A stretch of 64,000 bases of DNA from Bacteroidota bacterium. Its GTDB lineage: Bacteria > Bacteroidota > Bacteroidia > Bacteroidales > Paludibacteraceae. The first letter of the stretch is position 1, and each line of letters begins with the position of its first letter. The stretch covers positions 62,001 through 126,000 of the forward strand of contig JAEWAN010000006.1 in the NCBI GenBank assembly GCA_023391625.1. The letters are read 5' to 3'. Below are positions 25,576 through 34,488 of the stretch, piece after piece. The translations under genes and the position numbers were made by a program. Below the pieces are notes generated by a model, which worked only from the letters and a program-made list of their open reading frames with translations, was not told where the DNA came from and searched no databases.

Positions 25576-25957
25576 ACATCACAAGAATTCAGGCATATAA
25601 ACAGAAAGACAAGGTATAAAAAGATTGTCTTCAAAGCCAAACCGAGTACATGCGTCCAATGCGATTTGGGACAATTCATATTAAGACTCCTTATTTTTAA
25701 TATAAATACAAGCACAAGAAAACGCTTATCACTAAATCGTGCATTTTTTAGTTTTATTGTTTTGGACAGACTTTCTCGTGAGAGAAGGTCTGTTACGATA
25801 AATGATTCCGAAAAAACACTTTCGGAAAATAGCTATAACATGATATAAACTAATAAAATATGTTAGAAACCGTTTTTTATTCTAATTGTTTCAAAGCCCG
25901 AAAAATTAATTCACAAAAAAACTATATCTTTGTTCCCTAATAAAGCTATATAACAGG
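25576..25957. other. Intergenic region with two consecutive hairpins
   Basis: About 380 bases between two outer-membrane barrel genes. ACAGACTTTCTC (25766-25777) pairs with GAGAAGGTCTGT (25782-25793), one wobble, loop GTGA. A second hairpin TTCCGAAA (25806-25813) / TTTCGGAA (25820-25827) follows. Neither has a proper T-run, so they are not obvious terminators. A -7-like TATCTTTG at 25925-25932 probably serves the next gene. A 60-codon forward frame here has no supporting features. Confidence 0.5.
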
Positions 25958-26596
25958 ATGAAAAATATACTTAAAACAATACTCATATTAGTCCTTATCA
26001 TTTCCGGAAGCCAACTTAAAGCACAGACCTATCGCATTGAAGCCGGATATATCCAGCCTACCCGTTATTCGTCAGTTATGAGCAACCGTCTTTTCAATGG
26101 AATAAGATTAGGGGGAACTGTGGATTTCAACCTTCCTGCTGAGTTTCTGACCATTCATACCGGACTTTTATATACTTATGCTTTCTCTACAAGCACTCAA
26201 AAAGCGCTTGCGGGAGATTCTGCCATATACAAAACCCAGGGACATTACATTGACGTGCCCCTACACTTAACTGCTTCACACTGGATATTAAAAAAACAAG
26301 TAAAATTATTTGCATTTGCCGGTCCGAACTTCAACATAGGTCTGTCACAACCCCAAAACGTCACAACCTCCGCCAATTATGAATCGGTAATGGGAGTTGA
26401 ACCCGGTTATTCCGATTTATTCAAAAACGACATCCAACGATTTAACTTCCAGCTGGAAGCCGGAGGTGGTATACAGTGGAGACATTTTCTGGTGAAAGGA
26501 GGTTATACCTTTGGTATAAATAACCTGAATAGAAAAAATTCCGACAATAAATTACACCAAAGCGGGTGGTATGTCACCGCCGGCTATGAATTTTAA
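25958..26596 (+). CDS. Outer-membrane beta-barrel protein (PF13568-like), copy 1
   Basis: A 212-residue exported protein. The signal peptide (about 1-22, ending LKAQ) is followed by an eight-stranded-type barrel pattern. IHTGLLYTYAFS, YIDVPLHLTASHW, FAFAGPNFNIGL and the C-terminal FQLEAGGGIQWRHFLVKGGYTFGINNL...GWYVTAGYEF are the recurring motifs of small PorT-like/OMP_b-brl_2 barrels. It ends in Phe, as needed for barrel assembly. The next gene is a paralogue (same FFAGPNF- and GVHYKRY-type blocks), 103 bases downstream. Cargo or function is unknown. Confidence 0.8.
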   Translation: MKNILKTILILVLIISGSQLKAQTYRIEAGYIQPTRYSSVMSNRLFNGIRLGGTVDFNLPAEFLTIHTGLLYTYAFSTSTQKALAGDSAIYKTQGHYIDVPLHLTASHWILKKQVKLFAFAGPNFNIGLSQPQNVTTSANYESVMGVEPGYSDLFKNDIQRFNFQLEAGGGIQWRHFLVKGGYTFGINNLNRKNSDNKLHQSGWYVTAGYEF

Positions 26597-26699
26597 TTCT
26601 AAAGGAAAGAAACTTATTACCGAATTGTTTTTAAAACGTTTCCCTGATTCAGAGTCAAAATCGTAATAAAAATCCTGCACTAAAAAAATAAAGACACCC

Positions 26700-27410
26700 A
26701 TGAAAAAGTATTCTTCATTTTTAATTGCTTTATCATTTATCATTTTTGCAACATCCTACGCACATGCCCAATTAGGAATACAGGCAGGCTACGCCTACAC
26801 GATGAATAAGGGCAATCTAACCTTAGGACAACAGAACCACTTCAGCGGGAACCTCACCAACAGCGGATTCCAGGCAGGGCTGACTTACGATTTTAATTTT
26901 GCTAAAACCAATTTTGCTATACAAACCGGAGTCATTTATTCCATATACGCCGGAAACACGAAAGAACAATCAAAGAAAGTTGGCAATATTTATGGTACCC
27001 TGACAAGCAATACTACCTATCAATATCTTAATGTTCCTTTGCGCGTAGCTTATTCGTTAGTAGTGGACAATAATCTGAGAATTTTCTTTTTCGCAGGACC
27101 TAACTTCACATACGGACTATCCGCCAAAATGAACGAAGCAAAAATAATCGGCGAATATTCCATTGGAGGCAATACAGAACAAATAATCAAAGGGTATGAT
27201 ATTTACGACGCCTATAAAAAAGAATTATCCCGTTTTGATATGCAAATAGGAGTAGGCGGAGGCGTACACTACAAAAGATACCGTCTTCAGGTAGGTTATG
27301 ACTTTGGTATACTCAACACCTACACCGGACAAACCGTCAGAAACATCAACGGGGCAATCAACAAACTAAAAAGAGACCAGCTGTTCGTATCGTTAGGTTA
27401 CACATTCTGA
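26700..27410 (+). CDS. Outer-membrane beta-barrel protein (PF13568-like), copy 2
   Basis: A 236-residue paralogue of the preceding gene with a signal peptide (about 1-23, ending AHAQ). Shared blocks in the same order include IQTGVIYSIYAG, YLNVPLRVAYSLV, FFFAGPNFTYGL, RFDMQIGVGGGVHYKRYRLQVGYDFGILN and the terminal LFVSLGYTF. The two genes therefore arose by tandem duplication with considerable divergence. Function is unknown; surface porin-like or structural barrel. It converges with cdaA, 5 bases separating the stops. Confidence 0.8.
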   Translation: MKKYSSFLIALSFIIFATSYAHAQLGIQAGYAYTMNKGNLTLGQQNHFSGNLTNSGFQAGLTYDFNFAKTNFAIQTGVIYSIYAGNTKEQSKKVGNIYGTLTSNTTYQYLNVPLRVAYSLVVDNNLRIFFFAGPNFTYGLSAKMNEAKIIGEYSIGGNTEQIIKGYDIYDAYKKELSRFDMQIGVGGGVHYKRYRLQVGYDFGILNTYTGQTVRNINGAINKLKRDQLFVSLGYTF

Positions 27411-27415
27411 TAACC

Positions 27416-28201
27416 TTACTTTTTGGCCAATGCGAGTGAAAGGAACTGTTCAAGCTGTTCCGGCTTTACATTCACAGAAATTTCACCATTTACAGCCCAG
27501 GAAATTTTACCGGTTTCTTCTGATACCACAATAGCGATTGCATCCGTATTTTCCGTTATACCAAGCGCTGCTCTGTGTCGCAATCCAAGACGTTTCGGAA
27601 TGGATTGATTTTTCGATACCGGCAAAATACAACCGGCAGCCTTTATTTCATGGCCGTAAATAATCATAGCCCCGTCATGCAACGGACTATTTTTAAAAAA
27701 GATATTTTCTATCAATCGGGAATTAATATTTGCATCTATAATTTCACCGGAACGGACATATAAATTCAGGTCAGATTCTCTTTTCATCACAATCAAAGCC
27801 CCCATCCCGCTTTTTGACAATCCCTTACATGCCAAAACGATTTGTGTAAAATCAGCATCCTGGTTATTTTGTTCCGACTTATCCAGCCCGAACAAACGTT
27901 TAAACAGGTTAACAAACCCCCAACGCCTGTGAGAACCAAGACGAGAAAAAAAGCGTCTGATTTCATCCTGAAAAATCACAATCAAACCGAAAGCACCCAC
28001 ACTAACCAAACGGTTCAGAATGCTGCCGAGCAATTCCATTTTAAAAACATAGGAAATAAGAAACCATAGAATAACAAATGTCATTATTCCTATAAAGACA
28101 TTCAATGCTCCGCTTTTTTTCAGCAGTTTATATGCCTGATACAATAAAAAAGCGACCAGCAGTATGTCTATAATATCCTTTAACCCGATACTAAATCCCA
28201 T
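27416..28201 (-). CDS. cdaA: Diadenylate cyclase (CdaA type)
   Basis: A 261-residue membrane enzyme that makes c-di-AMP from two ATP. Three N-terminal helices (about 10-80) precede a DisA_N domain with the two catalytic signatures HDGAMII (about 177-183, DGA) and RHRAALGI (about 210-217, RHR). The architecture (three TM helices plus one cyclase domain) defines CdaA rather than DisA or CdaS. The upstream folP gene is 72 bases away on the same strand; the folP-dacA pair is conserved in Bacteroidetes. It should regulate osmotic and cell-wall homeostasis. Confidence 0.95.
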   Translation of the reverse strand: MGFSIGLKDIIDILLVAFLLYQAYKLLKKSGALNVFIGIMTFVILWFLISYVFKMELLGSILNRLVSVGAFGLIVIFQDEIRRFFSRLGSHRRWGFVNLFKRLFGLDKSEQNNQDADFTQIVLACKGLSKSGMGALIVMKRESDLNLYVRSGEIIDANINSRLIENIFFKNSPLHDGAMIIYGHEIKAAGCILPVSKNQSIPKRLGLRHRAALGITENTDAIAIVVSEETGKISWAVNGEISVNVKPEQLEQFLSLALAKK

Positions 28202-28273
28202 ATCTTTATTTATGATTTAAGATGCCGGAAATCAAACTGACGCCCGCACTCTCTTTTGTATATAACTCTAAAT

Positions 28274-29101
28274 CTAACTTCGGTATTGTTCAAATATACG
28301 CACAGTCTCCACAGCTTCTTTCACATCATGCACACGTAAAATAGAAGCCCCTCCCGTCAAAGCCAGCATATTCACCGCAGTTGTACCGTTCAACGCATGC
28401 TGCGGATCGGTTCCGAGCAAATTATAAATCATTGACTTACGGGACACACCAACCAGCAACGGGGCATTCAATTCGGAAAAACAAGCCAGGTCTTTCAATA
28501 ACATATAATTCTGTTCCAATGTTTTGGCGAAGCCAAAGCCCGGGTCAATCACAACATCATTCACCCCCAACCTGCGTAATGCATTCAAACGGGTTTCAAG
28601 AAAATGGAGTACCTCTGCCGTGACATTACTATACTCCGTATGCTGCTGCATCGTGGCAGGCACTCCCCGCATATGCATTAACACATATGCTACCTGCAAA
28701 TCGGCAACAGTTTCAAACATACGTTCATCCAAAGTACCTCCGCTAATATCATTGATCATGGCAACTCCATAATTCTCTACGACGAAACGGGCCACATCAG
28801 CACGGAATGTATCAACCGAAATAATTATGTCCGGAAAATTTTTCCGGATAATATCCAGAGCATATGAAAGACGGCGCAACTCTTCATCAGTTTCAACATG
28901 ATCTGCCGAAGGACGGGAAGAATAAGCTCCCAGATCTATTATTTTACCTCCGTCATTCAATATTTTTTCAACAGCGCATAATATCTTCCCGGAAGTCACG
29001 TTTCTACTTTCTGAATAGAAAGAGTCCGGAGTCACATTAACAATTCCCATGACAACAGGAGTTGTTAAATCCAATAAGGCACCTTTTAAATTTAACAGCA
29101 T
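28274..29101 (-). CDS. folP: Dihydropteroate synthase
   Basis: A 275-residue TIM-barrel enzyme of folate synthesis that joins p-aminobenzoate to dihydropterin pyrophosphate; it is the sulfonamide target. The signatures are GIVNVTPDSFYSES (about 19-32), ISVDTFRADVAR (about 94-105), NDISGG (about 117), DPGFGFAKT (about 188-196), VGVSRKSMI and the terminal LRVHDVKEAVE. Complete length. It is the first gene of a pair with cdaA. Confidence 0.96.
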   Translation of the reverse strand: MLLNLKGALLDLTTPVVMGIVNVTPDSFYSESRNVTSGKILCAVEKILNDGGKIIDLGAYSSRPSADHVETDEELRRLSYALDIIRKNFPDIIISVDTFRADVARFVVENYGVAMINDISGGTLDERMFETVADLQVAYVLMHMRGVPATMQQHTEYSNVTAEVLHFLETRLNALRRLGVNDVVIDPGFGFAKTLEQNYMLLKDLACFSELNAPLLVGVSRKSMIYNLLGTDPQHALNGTTAVNMLALTGGASILRVHDVKEAVETVRIFEQYRS

Positions 29102-29357
29102 AAAGCAATATCCTTTCGATCAAAACGTCTGAACGTCATAGATATTTGCAAAAGTAAAAAAAATAACATGAGAGAAGTATATGAATATGAGATTTTTGAA
29201 AAGAATTGAAGCCCTGCATAATTTTTTTCAAAAAATTGAGTTATTATTACATGAAAAATAAATGGTTATTCAGAAAAAAGTGTATTTTTGCAGAACTTTC
29301 GAAAAATGATATAGAAATACCAAGAGAAAACATCGACATTATAATTAGAAGTATTTT

Positions 29358-30866
29358 ATGAAAATAAGTATTTTGAACAAAATCGCATTATTCTCCCTAT
29401 TAATGCTGCTCTTTGTAGGGTGTAATAATAAAAGTAACTATTCACGGACTACCGGTTGGAAATACAATGACAAGAAAGGAACCGGTTTCGAAGTAAAAGA
29501 CAACTACCAGAACGGAATACCAGAAAGCATGGTATTTATTGAGGGGGGAACTTATACCATTGGTGAAAAAACAGAATTCGTTACAGCTCCACGCAATAAC
29601 CAGCGTCGTAGAATTACAGCCAGTTCTTTTTACATGGATCAATATGAAATCCGTAACCTTGACTGGCGTGAATACACCCACTGGATGAACCTTGTGTTCG
29701 GTTATGCAGCTCCGGAATTGGTTAAAAGAGCTGAACCCGATAAAAGTACATGGAATGAACCGTTAGCTTACAACGAACCGTACATTGAATTTTATTTTAC
29801 TCACCCGGCTTATGATCAATATCCGGTTGTAGGGGTTACATGGGAACAAGCTATGGATTATTGCACCTGGCGTACAGACCGTGTAAACGAAAACGCACTG
29901 ATCCGTGCCGGAATCATTGAAGCTCCGGACTTTACTTTGTTTGAAGGCGAAGACTATGAAGTGATTGCAAACGACTACGTTTTCAATACTAAAAAATACT
30001 TGTACCAAGATACTTACCAACCAATGCCAGGCAAGAAAACAAAAACTAATTTGAATGGCGAAGAACGTAAAGTGGAAATGAGCGATGGTATTATCCTTTC
30101 TTCTGAATTCCGTTTACCGACAGAAGCAGAATGGGAATATGCTGCATACGGAATCATGGCCGACAAAAAAACAGGCTTGGTTAGCGAAGGTAAAATTTAT
30201 CCTTGGGCCGGTTCTCAAGTAAGAAGCAAACAAAAGAAAAACATGGGTAAAATGCAGGCTAACTTCGTAAGAGGACGAGGTGACATGATGGGAACTGCAG
30301 GAAGCCTGGACGATGGTGGAACCATCACAAAACCAGTTGACAGCTTCTGGCCAAACGAATTCGGTCTGTATAATATGGCTGGTAACGTAAACGAATGGGT
30401 ATTGGATGTATACAGATCTACTTCTTTTGAAGATGTAGCAGAATACAATTCTTTCCGTGGTAACGTTTACACTGAACTTGTAATTGAAAACTACGACGAA
30501 TACGGAAGACCTATCTATGCTATAGATTCATTGGGACGCCTGAAAACACAAGTTGTAGCAGATATGAGAAACTACAAAGACGGTGATGCTGCATCACAGA
30601 TACAAACCGAATACGCTCTGAACAACTACTTTGAAGGTATCCAACATCTTCAAAGCACAGAAGATCAGAAAATCGATATCACTGATGTTTTAGCTCCAAG
30701 AATTACAGACAAGGCTCGTGTTTATAAAGGAGGTTCATGGAAAGACCGTGCATATTGGTTGAATCCATCTGCAAGAAGATTTTTAGAACAAGACAAATCT
30801 GCAAACGACATCGGTTTCCGTTGTGCTATGAGTCCTATCGGAGGAACAGAAACACCGAGAAAATAA
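29358..30866 (+). CDS. gldJ: GldJ-like lipoprotein (FGE-sulfatase domain), type IX secretion/gliding-associated
   Basis: A 502-residue lipoprotein: hydrophobic signal ending LLFVGC (Cys22). After a short linker with TTGWKYNDKKGTGFEV, an opening typical of GldJ, the rest is a formylglycine-generating-enzyme-like domain. Its pieces include MVFIEGGTYTIGE, SSFYMDQYEIRN, YPVVGVTWEQAMDYC, LPTEAEWEYAA, NMAGNVNEWVLDV, YKGGSWKDRAYW and DIGFRCAMSP. In Flavobacterium GldJ and GldK are outer-membrane lipoproteins needed for type IX secretion. GldK/PorK shares the fold, so J versus K is not certain, but no gldL follows here. A putative -7 TATTTTTG lies at 29283-29290. Confidence 0.75.
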   Translation: MKISILNKIALFSLLMLLFVGCNNKSNYSRTTGWKYNDKKGTGFEVKDNYQNGIPESMVFIEGGTYTIGEKTEFVTAPRNNQRRRITASSFYMDQYEIRNLDWREYTHWMNLVFGYAAPELVKRAEPDKSTWNEPLAYNEPYIEFYFTHPAYDQYPVVGVTWEQAMDYCTWRTDRVNENALIRAGIIEAPDFTLFEGEDYEVIANDYVFNTKKYLYQDTYQPMPGKKTKTNLNGEERKVEMSDGIILSSEFRLPTEAEWEYAAYGIMADKKTGLVSEGKIYPWAGSQVRSKQKKNMGKMQANFVRGRGDMMGTAGSLDDGGTITKPVDSFWPNEFGLYNMAGNVNEWVLDVYRSTSFEDVAEYNSFRGNVYTELVIENYDEYGRPIYAIDSLGRLKTQVVADMRNYKDGDAASQIQTEYALNNYFEGIQHLQSTEDQKIDITDVLAPRITDKARVYKGGSWKDRAYWLNPSARRFLEQDKSANDIGFRCAMSPIGGTETPRK

Positions 30867-30893
30867 GATATAGTTTATCCTAAAATAAAAGAT

Positions 30894-30930
30894 GAAAAGC
30901 ACTTGTTCAAAAAAGAATCAAGTGCTTTTC
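30894..30930 (+). terminator. Intrinsic terminator of gldJ-like gene
   Basis: GAAAAGCACTTG (30894-30905) pairs with CAAGTGCTTTTC (30919-30930); the T-run lies in the stem and ACTTTAG follows. It lies 27 bases past the stop. Transcription can also enter asnS through the -7-like TAATTTTG at 30962-30969. Confidence 0.65.
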
Positions 30931-30998
30931 ACTTTAGTATGCATATCTCATGTAAAATTAGTAATTTTGCAATTCCTAAAATAAAAGATTAATTCAGT

Positions 30999-32396
30999 AT
31001 GAAAAGAACAATTATTATCGATGCCCTGAAGCGTAAGGACTTTGGCGCCGATGTGAATATTAAAGGTTGGGTACGTACCCGCAGAGGAAATAAAAACGTT
31101 AGTTTTATTGCATTAAATGATGGCTCTACCATTAATAATATTCAAATCGTAGTAGATAATGAGAAGTTCGGCGAAGATTACCTGAAACCTATCACTACCG
31201 GAGCATGTATCAGTGTTACCGGAAAATTGGTAGAGTCTTTAGGTAAAGGACAGAATGTAGAAATCCAGGCGGAACAAATAGAAATATACGGTACGGCTGA
31301 TCCGGAAACTTATCCTTTGCAGAAAAAAGGACACAGTATGGAATTCCTTCGTGAGATAGCACACTTGCGTCCACGTACCAATACCTTCGGAGCTGTGTAC
31401 CGCATTCGCCACCACATGGCTATAGCTATACACACCTTTTTCCATGAAAGAGGATTTTTCTATGTACACACTCCCGTTATCACCGGTTCAGACTGCGAGG
31501 GAGCGGGACAAATGTTCCAGGTAACAACTTTGGACCTAAAAAATCTGCCTAAGAACGAGCTTGGTTCTATCGACTATGCAGAAGACTTCTTTGGAAAAGA
31601 AACAAGCCTGACCGTATCCGGACAGCTTGAAGCAGAACTTGCTGCCATGGCATTAGGATCAGTATATACTTTCGGGCCGACATTCCGTGCTGAAAATTCC
31701 AATACCCCACGCCACCTGGCTGAGTTCTGGATGATAGAACCGGAAGTGGCATTCAACGAAATAGAAGAAAACATGCAGTTGGCACAGGATTTTATCCAAT
31801 ATTGTGTTCGCTGGGCATTGGAAAACTGTAAAGACGATATCGATTTCTTATGCAACATGTTTGACAAAGAATTGATAGAACGTTTAAAATTCGTTACGGA
31901 AAATGACTTCGTACGCCTTACTTATACAGAAGGGATAAAAATCCTGGAAGAAGCCGTAGCCAAAGGACAAAAATTTGAATTCCCTGTAGGATGGGGCACT
32001 GACCTGCAATCTGAACACGAACGTTATCTTGTAGAACAATATTTCAAGAAACCGGTAATACTGACCGATTATCCGAAAGAAATAAAATCTTTCTACATGA
32101 AACAAAACGACGATGGCAAAACAGTGCGTGCTATGGACGTATTGTTCCCTAAAATCGGTGAAATCATCGGTGGTTCTCAAAGAGAGGAAGATTACGACAA
32201 ACTGTTGAAACGTGCTACTGAAATGGGAGTACCTAACAAAGACATCTGGTGGTATCTTGACACCCGCCGTTTCGGTACGGCGCCTCACTCCGGTTTCGGA
32301 CTGGGATTTGAACGACTGCTTTTATTTGTTACCGGAATGTCTAACATCAGAGACGTAATACCGTTCCCCCGCACCCCGAATAACGCAGAATTTTAA
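30999..32396 (+). CDS. asnS: Asparagine-tRNA ligase
   Basis: A 465-residue class IIb synthetase that charges tRNA-Asn. The N-terminal OB-fold anticodon domain (about 15-100: VNIKGWVRTRRGNKNVSFIALNDG) is followed by the catalytic core. That core has motif 2 FRAENSNTPRHLAEFWMIEPE (about 229-249) and motif 3 GFGLGFERLLLFVTG (about 433-447), with DVIPFPRTP at the end. Thr/Gly details and the ...SDCEGAGQMFQVTTLD segment fit AsnRS rather than AspRS. Its cognate tRNA-Asn gene lies elsewhere in this window. Confidence 0.96.
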   Translation: MKRTIIIDALKRKDFGADVNIKGWVRTRRGNKNVSFIALNDGSTINNIQIVVDNEKFGEDYLKPITTGACISVTGKLVESLGKGQNVEIQAEQIEIYGTADPETYPLQKKGHSMEFLREIAHLRPRTNTFGAVYRIRHHMAIAIHTFFHERGFFYVHTPVITGSDCEGAGQMFQVTTLDLKNLPKNELGSIDYAEDFFGKETSLTVSGQLEAELAAMALGSVYTFGPTFRAENSNTPRHLAEFWMIEPEVAFNEIEENMQLAQDFIQYCVRWALENCKDDIDFLCNMFDKELIERLKFVTENDFVRLTYTEGIKILEEAVAKGQKFEFPVGWGTDLQSEHERYLVEQYFKKPVILTDYPKEIKSFYMKQNDDGKTVRAMDVLFPKIGEIIGGSQREEDYDKLLKRATEMGVPNKDIWWYLDTRRFGTAPHSGFGLGFERLLLFVTGMSNIRDVIPFPRTPNNAEF

Positions 32397-32408
32397 CATC
32401 CGATATCG

Positions 32409-32438
32409 CGGCTTCACAACAATGTGAAGCCGTTTTTT
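32409..32438 (+). terminator. Intrinsic terminator of asnS
   Basis: CGGCTTCACA (32409-32418) pairs perfectly with TGTGAAGCCG (32423-32432) around an ACAA loop, followed by six T residues. Confidence 0.92.
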
Positions 32439-32528
32439 ATATCCGGAAAAGCAAATAAGAATATTTATGCAATTTATATATTTATTTCTGCATATATTTT
32501 CAGTTATTCAATAAAAAACAACAAAAAA

Positions 32529-32559
32529 TTGCATAAATTATATTCTTTTTGTATTTTTG
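32529..32559 (+). promoter_or_regulatory. Promoter of korAB
   Basis: TTG 32529-32531, 20-base spacer, TATTTTTG 32552-32559. It lies between the asnS terminator and the ATG at 32610 and shows that a longer frame beginning at 32424 is not the real start. Confidence 0.78.
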
Positions 32560-32609
32560 CACTTCGAAATCTCATTTCACCAGAAATATATCATAAAATC
32601 CAATCAAAT

Positions 32610-34457
32610 ATGGACAAACAAAAATCAACAGAATTAGAACAAGTAGTGATTCGTTTCTCAGGAGATTCCGGTGATGGAATGCAGCTGACAGGTACATTAT
32701 TTTCTAATATATCCGCCATATTAGGAAATGAAATCTCTACTTTCCCCGACTATCCGGCAGAAATACGTGCACCGCAAGGAACAGTAGGAGGTGTATCAGG
32801 ATTCCAGGTACATTTAGGTTCAGGTAGAATTTATACCCCTGGAGATTCTGCAGACGTATTAGTGGCGATGAATCCGGCAGCATTGAAAGTAAATGCGAAA
32901 GGAGTAAAAAAAGGAGGAGTTATTTTATATGATGTAGACTCTTTCGAACAGTCCGACCTTGATAAAGCCGGATTTACAACAGACAACCCGTTTGTAGAGC
33001 TAAATCTTTCTGAAACTATTCAGCTTGTACCTCTGCAACTTTCAACATTGACTCAAGAAAGCCTGAAAGATTCAGGATTAGATAACAAATCCATATTGCG
33101 AAGCAAAAATATGTTCGCATTAGGAGTTATTTGCTGGTTATTCAATCGTCCGATGGATCAGGCAATACACTTCCTGGAAAATAAATTCAAGAAAAAACCA
33201 TCTGTACTGGAAGCTAATATCAAAGTTCTGACCGACGGTTTCAACTATGGTAACAACCTGCATTTATCAATATCAACTTTTGTTATCGATAAATCACACG
33301 ATGTACAAAAAGGTAAATATACCAGTATAGCCGGTAATACATCTGCTTCTTACGGATTAATCGCAGCTGCGGAAAAAGCCGGATTACAGTTATTCCTGGG
33401 TAGTTACCCTATTACCCCGGCTTCTGAAATCATGCACGAACTTGCTCACCGCAAAGACTTAGGAATTAAAGTGGTACAGGCAGAAGACGAAATTGCCGGT
33501 ATTACAACAGCCATTGGTGCTGCATTTGCAGGAAGCTTGGCAGCCACAAGCACATCAGGTCCTGGATTGGCACTAAAATCAGAAGCCATAGGACTTGCTG
33601 TTATGGCAGAATTGCCTCTTGTTATCATAGACGTACAACGTAGCGGTCCGTCCACCGGTATGCCTACAAAAACAGAACAAACCGACCTATTGCAGGCTCT
33701 TTACGGACGTAACGGAGAAAGCCCGGTTGTTGTTCTGGCGGCAAGTACTCCAGCCAACTGCTTCCACTACGCATATATGGCATGTAAAATAGCTCTTGAA
33801 CACATGACTCCGGTTATTTTGATGACAGATGCTTTCATTGGAAACGGTACTTCATTGTGGAAACTTCCTAAACTGGCTGAATTGCCGGAAATCAAACCTA
33901 ACTACGTAAAAGACGGTATGCAAGGTTGCAAAGTAACTTATAGGGATGAAGTATCCAAAGCACGTTACTGGAGCTTCCCGGGAATGGAAGGATTTGAACA
34001 CCGTAACGGAGGTCTGGAAAAAGATTACGACAGAGGAAGTATTTCTACTGATGCTGCCAACCATGAAAAAATGGTTAAAACACGTGCAGAAAAAATAGAT
34101 TACGTAGCCAACTTCATTCCGGACGTAGAGGTAGTAGGCAATCCAGACGCAGACTTGCTTGTCATAGGTTGGGGAAGTACTCAGGGACACCTTACCAGCG
34201 CTGTAGAAACAATGAACCAGAACGGAAACAAAGTAGCTCTGGCACAATTCAACTACATAAACCCACTTCCTAAGAACACTGAAGAAGTGATCAGAAAATA
34301 CAAAAAGGTTGTAGTTTGTGAATTGAATAACGGACAATTTGCTAGTTTCCTACGTTCTAAAGTTCCGGGAGTTGAGTATTTACAATACAACAAAATACAA
34401 GGTCAGCCATTTACTGTAAGCGAACTTGTAGAACATTTCACAACTTTACTCAACTAA
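32610..34457 (+). CDS. korA: 2-oxoacid:ferredoxin oxidoreductase, fused gamma-alpha subunit
   Basis: A 615-residue subunit of the oxidoreductase that decarboxylates a 2-oxoacid (probably 2-oxoglutarate) to the CoA thioester while reducing ferredoxin. The N-terminal gamma domain (about 12-190: VVIRFSGDSGDGMQLTG, YPAEIRAPQGTVGGVSGFQV) is fused to the alpha domain. The alpha part has FLGSYPITPASEIMHEL, EDEIAGITTAIGAAFAG, TSTSGPGLALKSEAIGLAVM and RSGPSTGMPTKTEQTDLLQA. The frame extends 62 codons upstream to 32424, but the asnS terminator and the korA promoter sit in that extension, so ATG 32610 is chosen. korB follows after 31 bases. Substrate (2-oxoglutarate versus other) is inferred. Confidence 0.92.
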   Translation: MDKQKSTELEQVVIRFSGDSGDGMQLTGTLFSNISAILGNEISTFPDYPAEIRAPQGTVGGVSGFQVHLGSGRIYTPGDSADVLVAMNPAALKVNAKGVKKGGVILYDVDSFEQSDLDKAGFTTDNPFVELNLSETIQLVPLQLSTLTQESLKDSGLDNKSILRSKNMFALGVICWLFNRPMDQAIHFLENKFKKKPSVLEANIKVLTDGFNYGNNLHLSISTFVIDKSHDVQKGKYTSIAGNTSASYGLIAAAEKAGLQLFLGSYPITPASEIMHELAHRKDLGIKVVQAEDEIAGITTAIGAAFAGSLAATSTSGPGLALKSEAIGLAVMAELPLVIIDVQRSGPSTGMPTKTEQTDLLQALYGRNGESPVVVLAASTPANCFHYAYMACKIALEHMTPVILMTDAFIGNGTSLWKLPKLAELPEIKPNYVKDGMQGCKVTYRDEVSKARYWSFPGMEGFEHRNGGLEKDYDRGSISTDAANHEKMVKTRAEKIDYVANFIPDVEVVGNPDADLLVIGWGSTQGHLTSAVETMNQNGNKVALAQFNYINPLPKNTEEVIRKYKKVVVCELNNGQFASFLRSKVPGVEYLQYNKIQGQPFTVSELVEHFTTLLN

Positions 34458-34488
34458 TTTATTATCAACCTACAAATAAAGTTATTTT

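Noticed and set aside
25666..25848. 60-codon forward frame between barrel genes
   Set aside because: It spans the two hairpins, lacks a ribosome-binding site or recognisable features, and is basic and low-complexity.
32424..32609. 62-codon N-terminal extension of the korA frame
   Set aside because: It contains the asnS terminator loop region and the complete korA promoter; the peptide is low-complexity and unlike the family. Translation starts at 32610.
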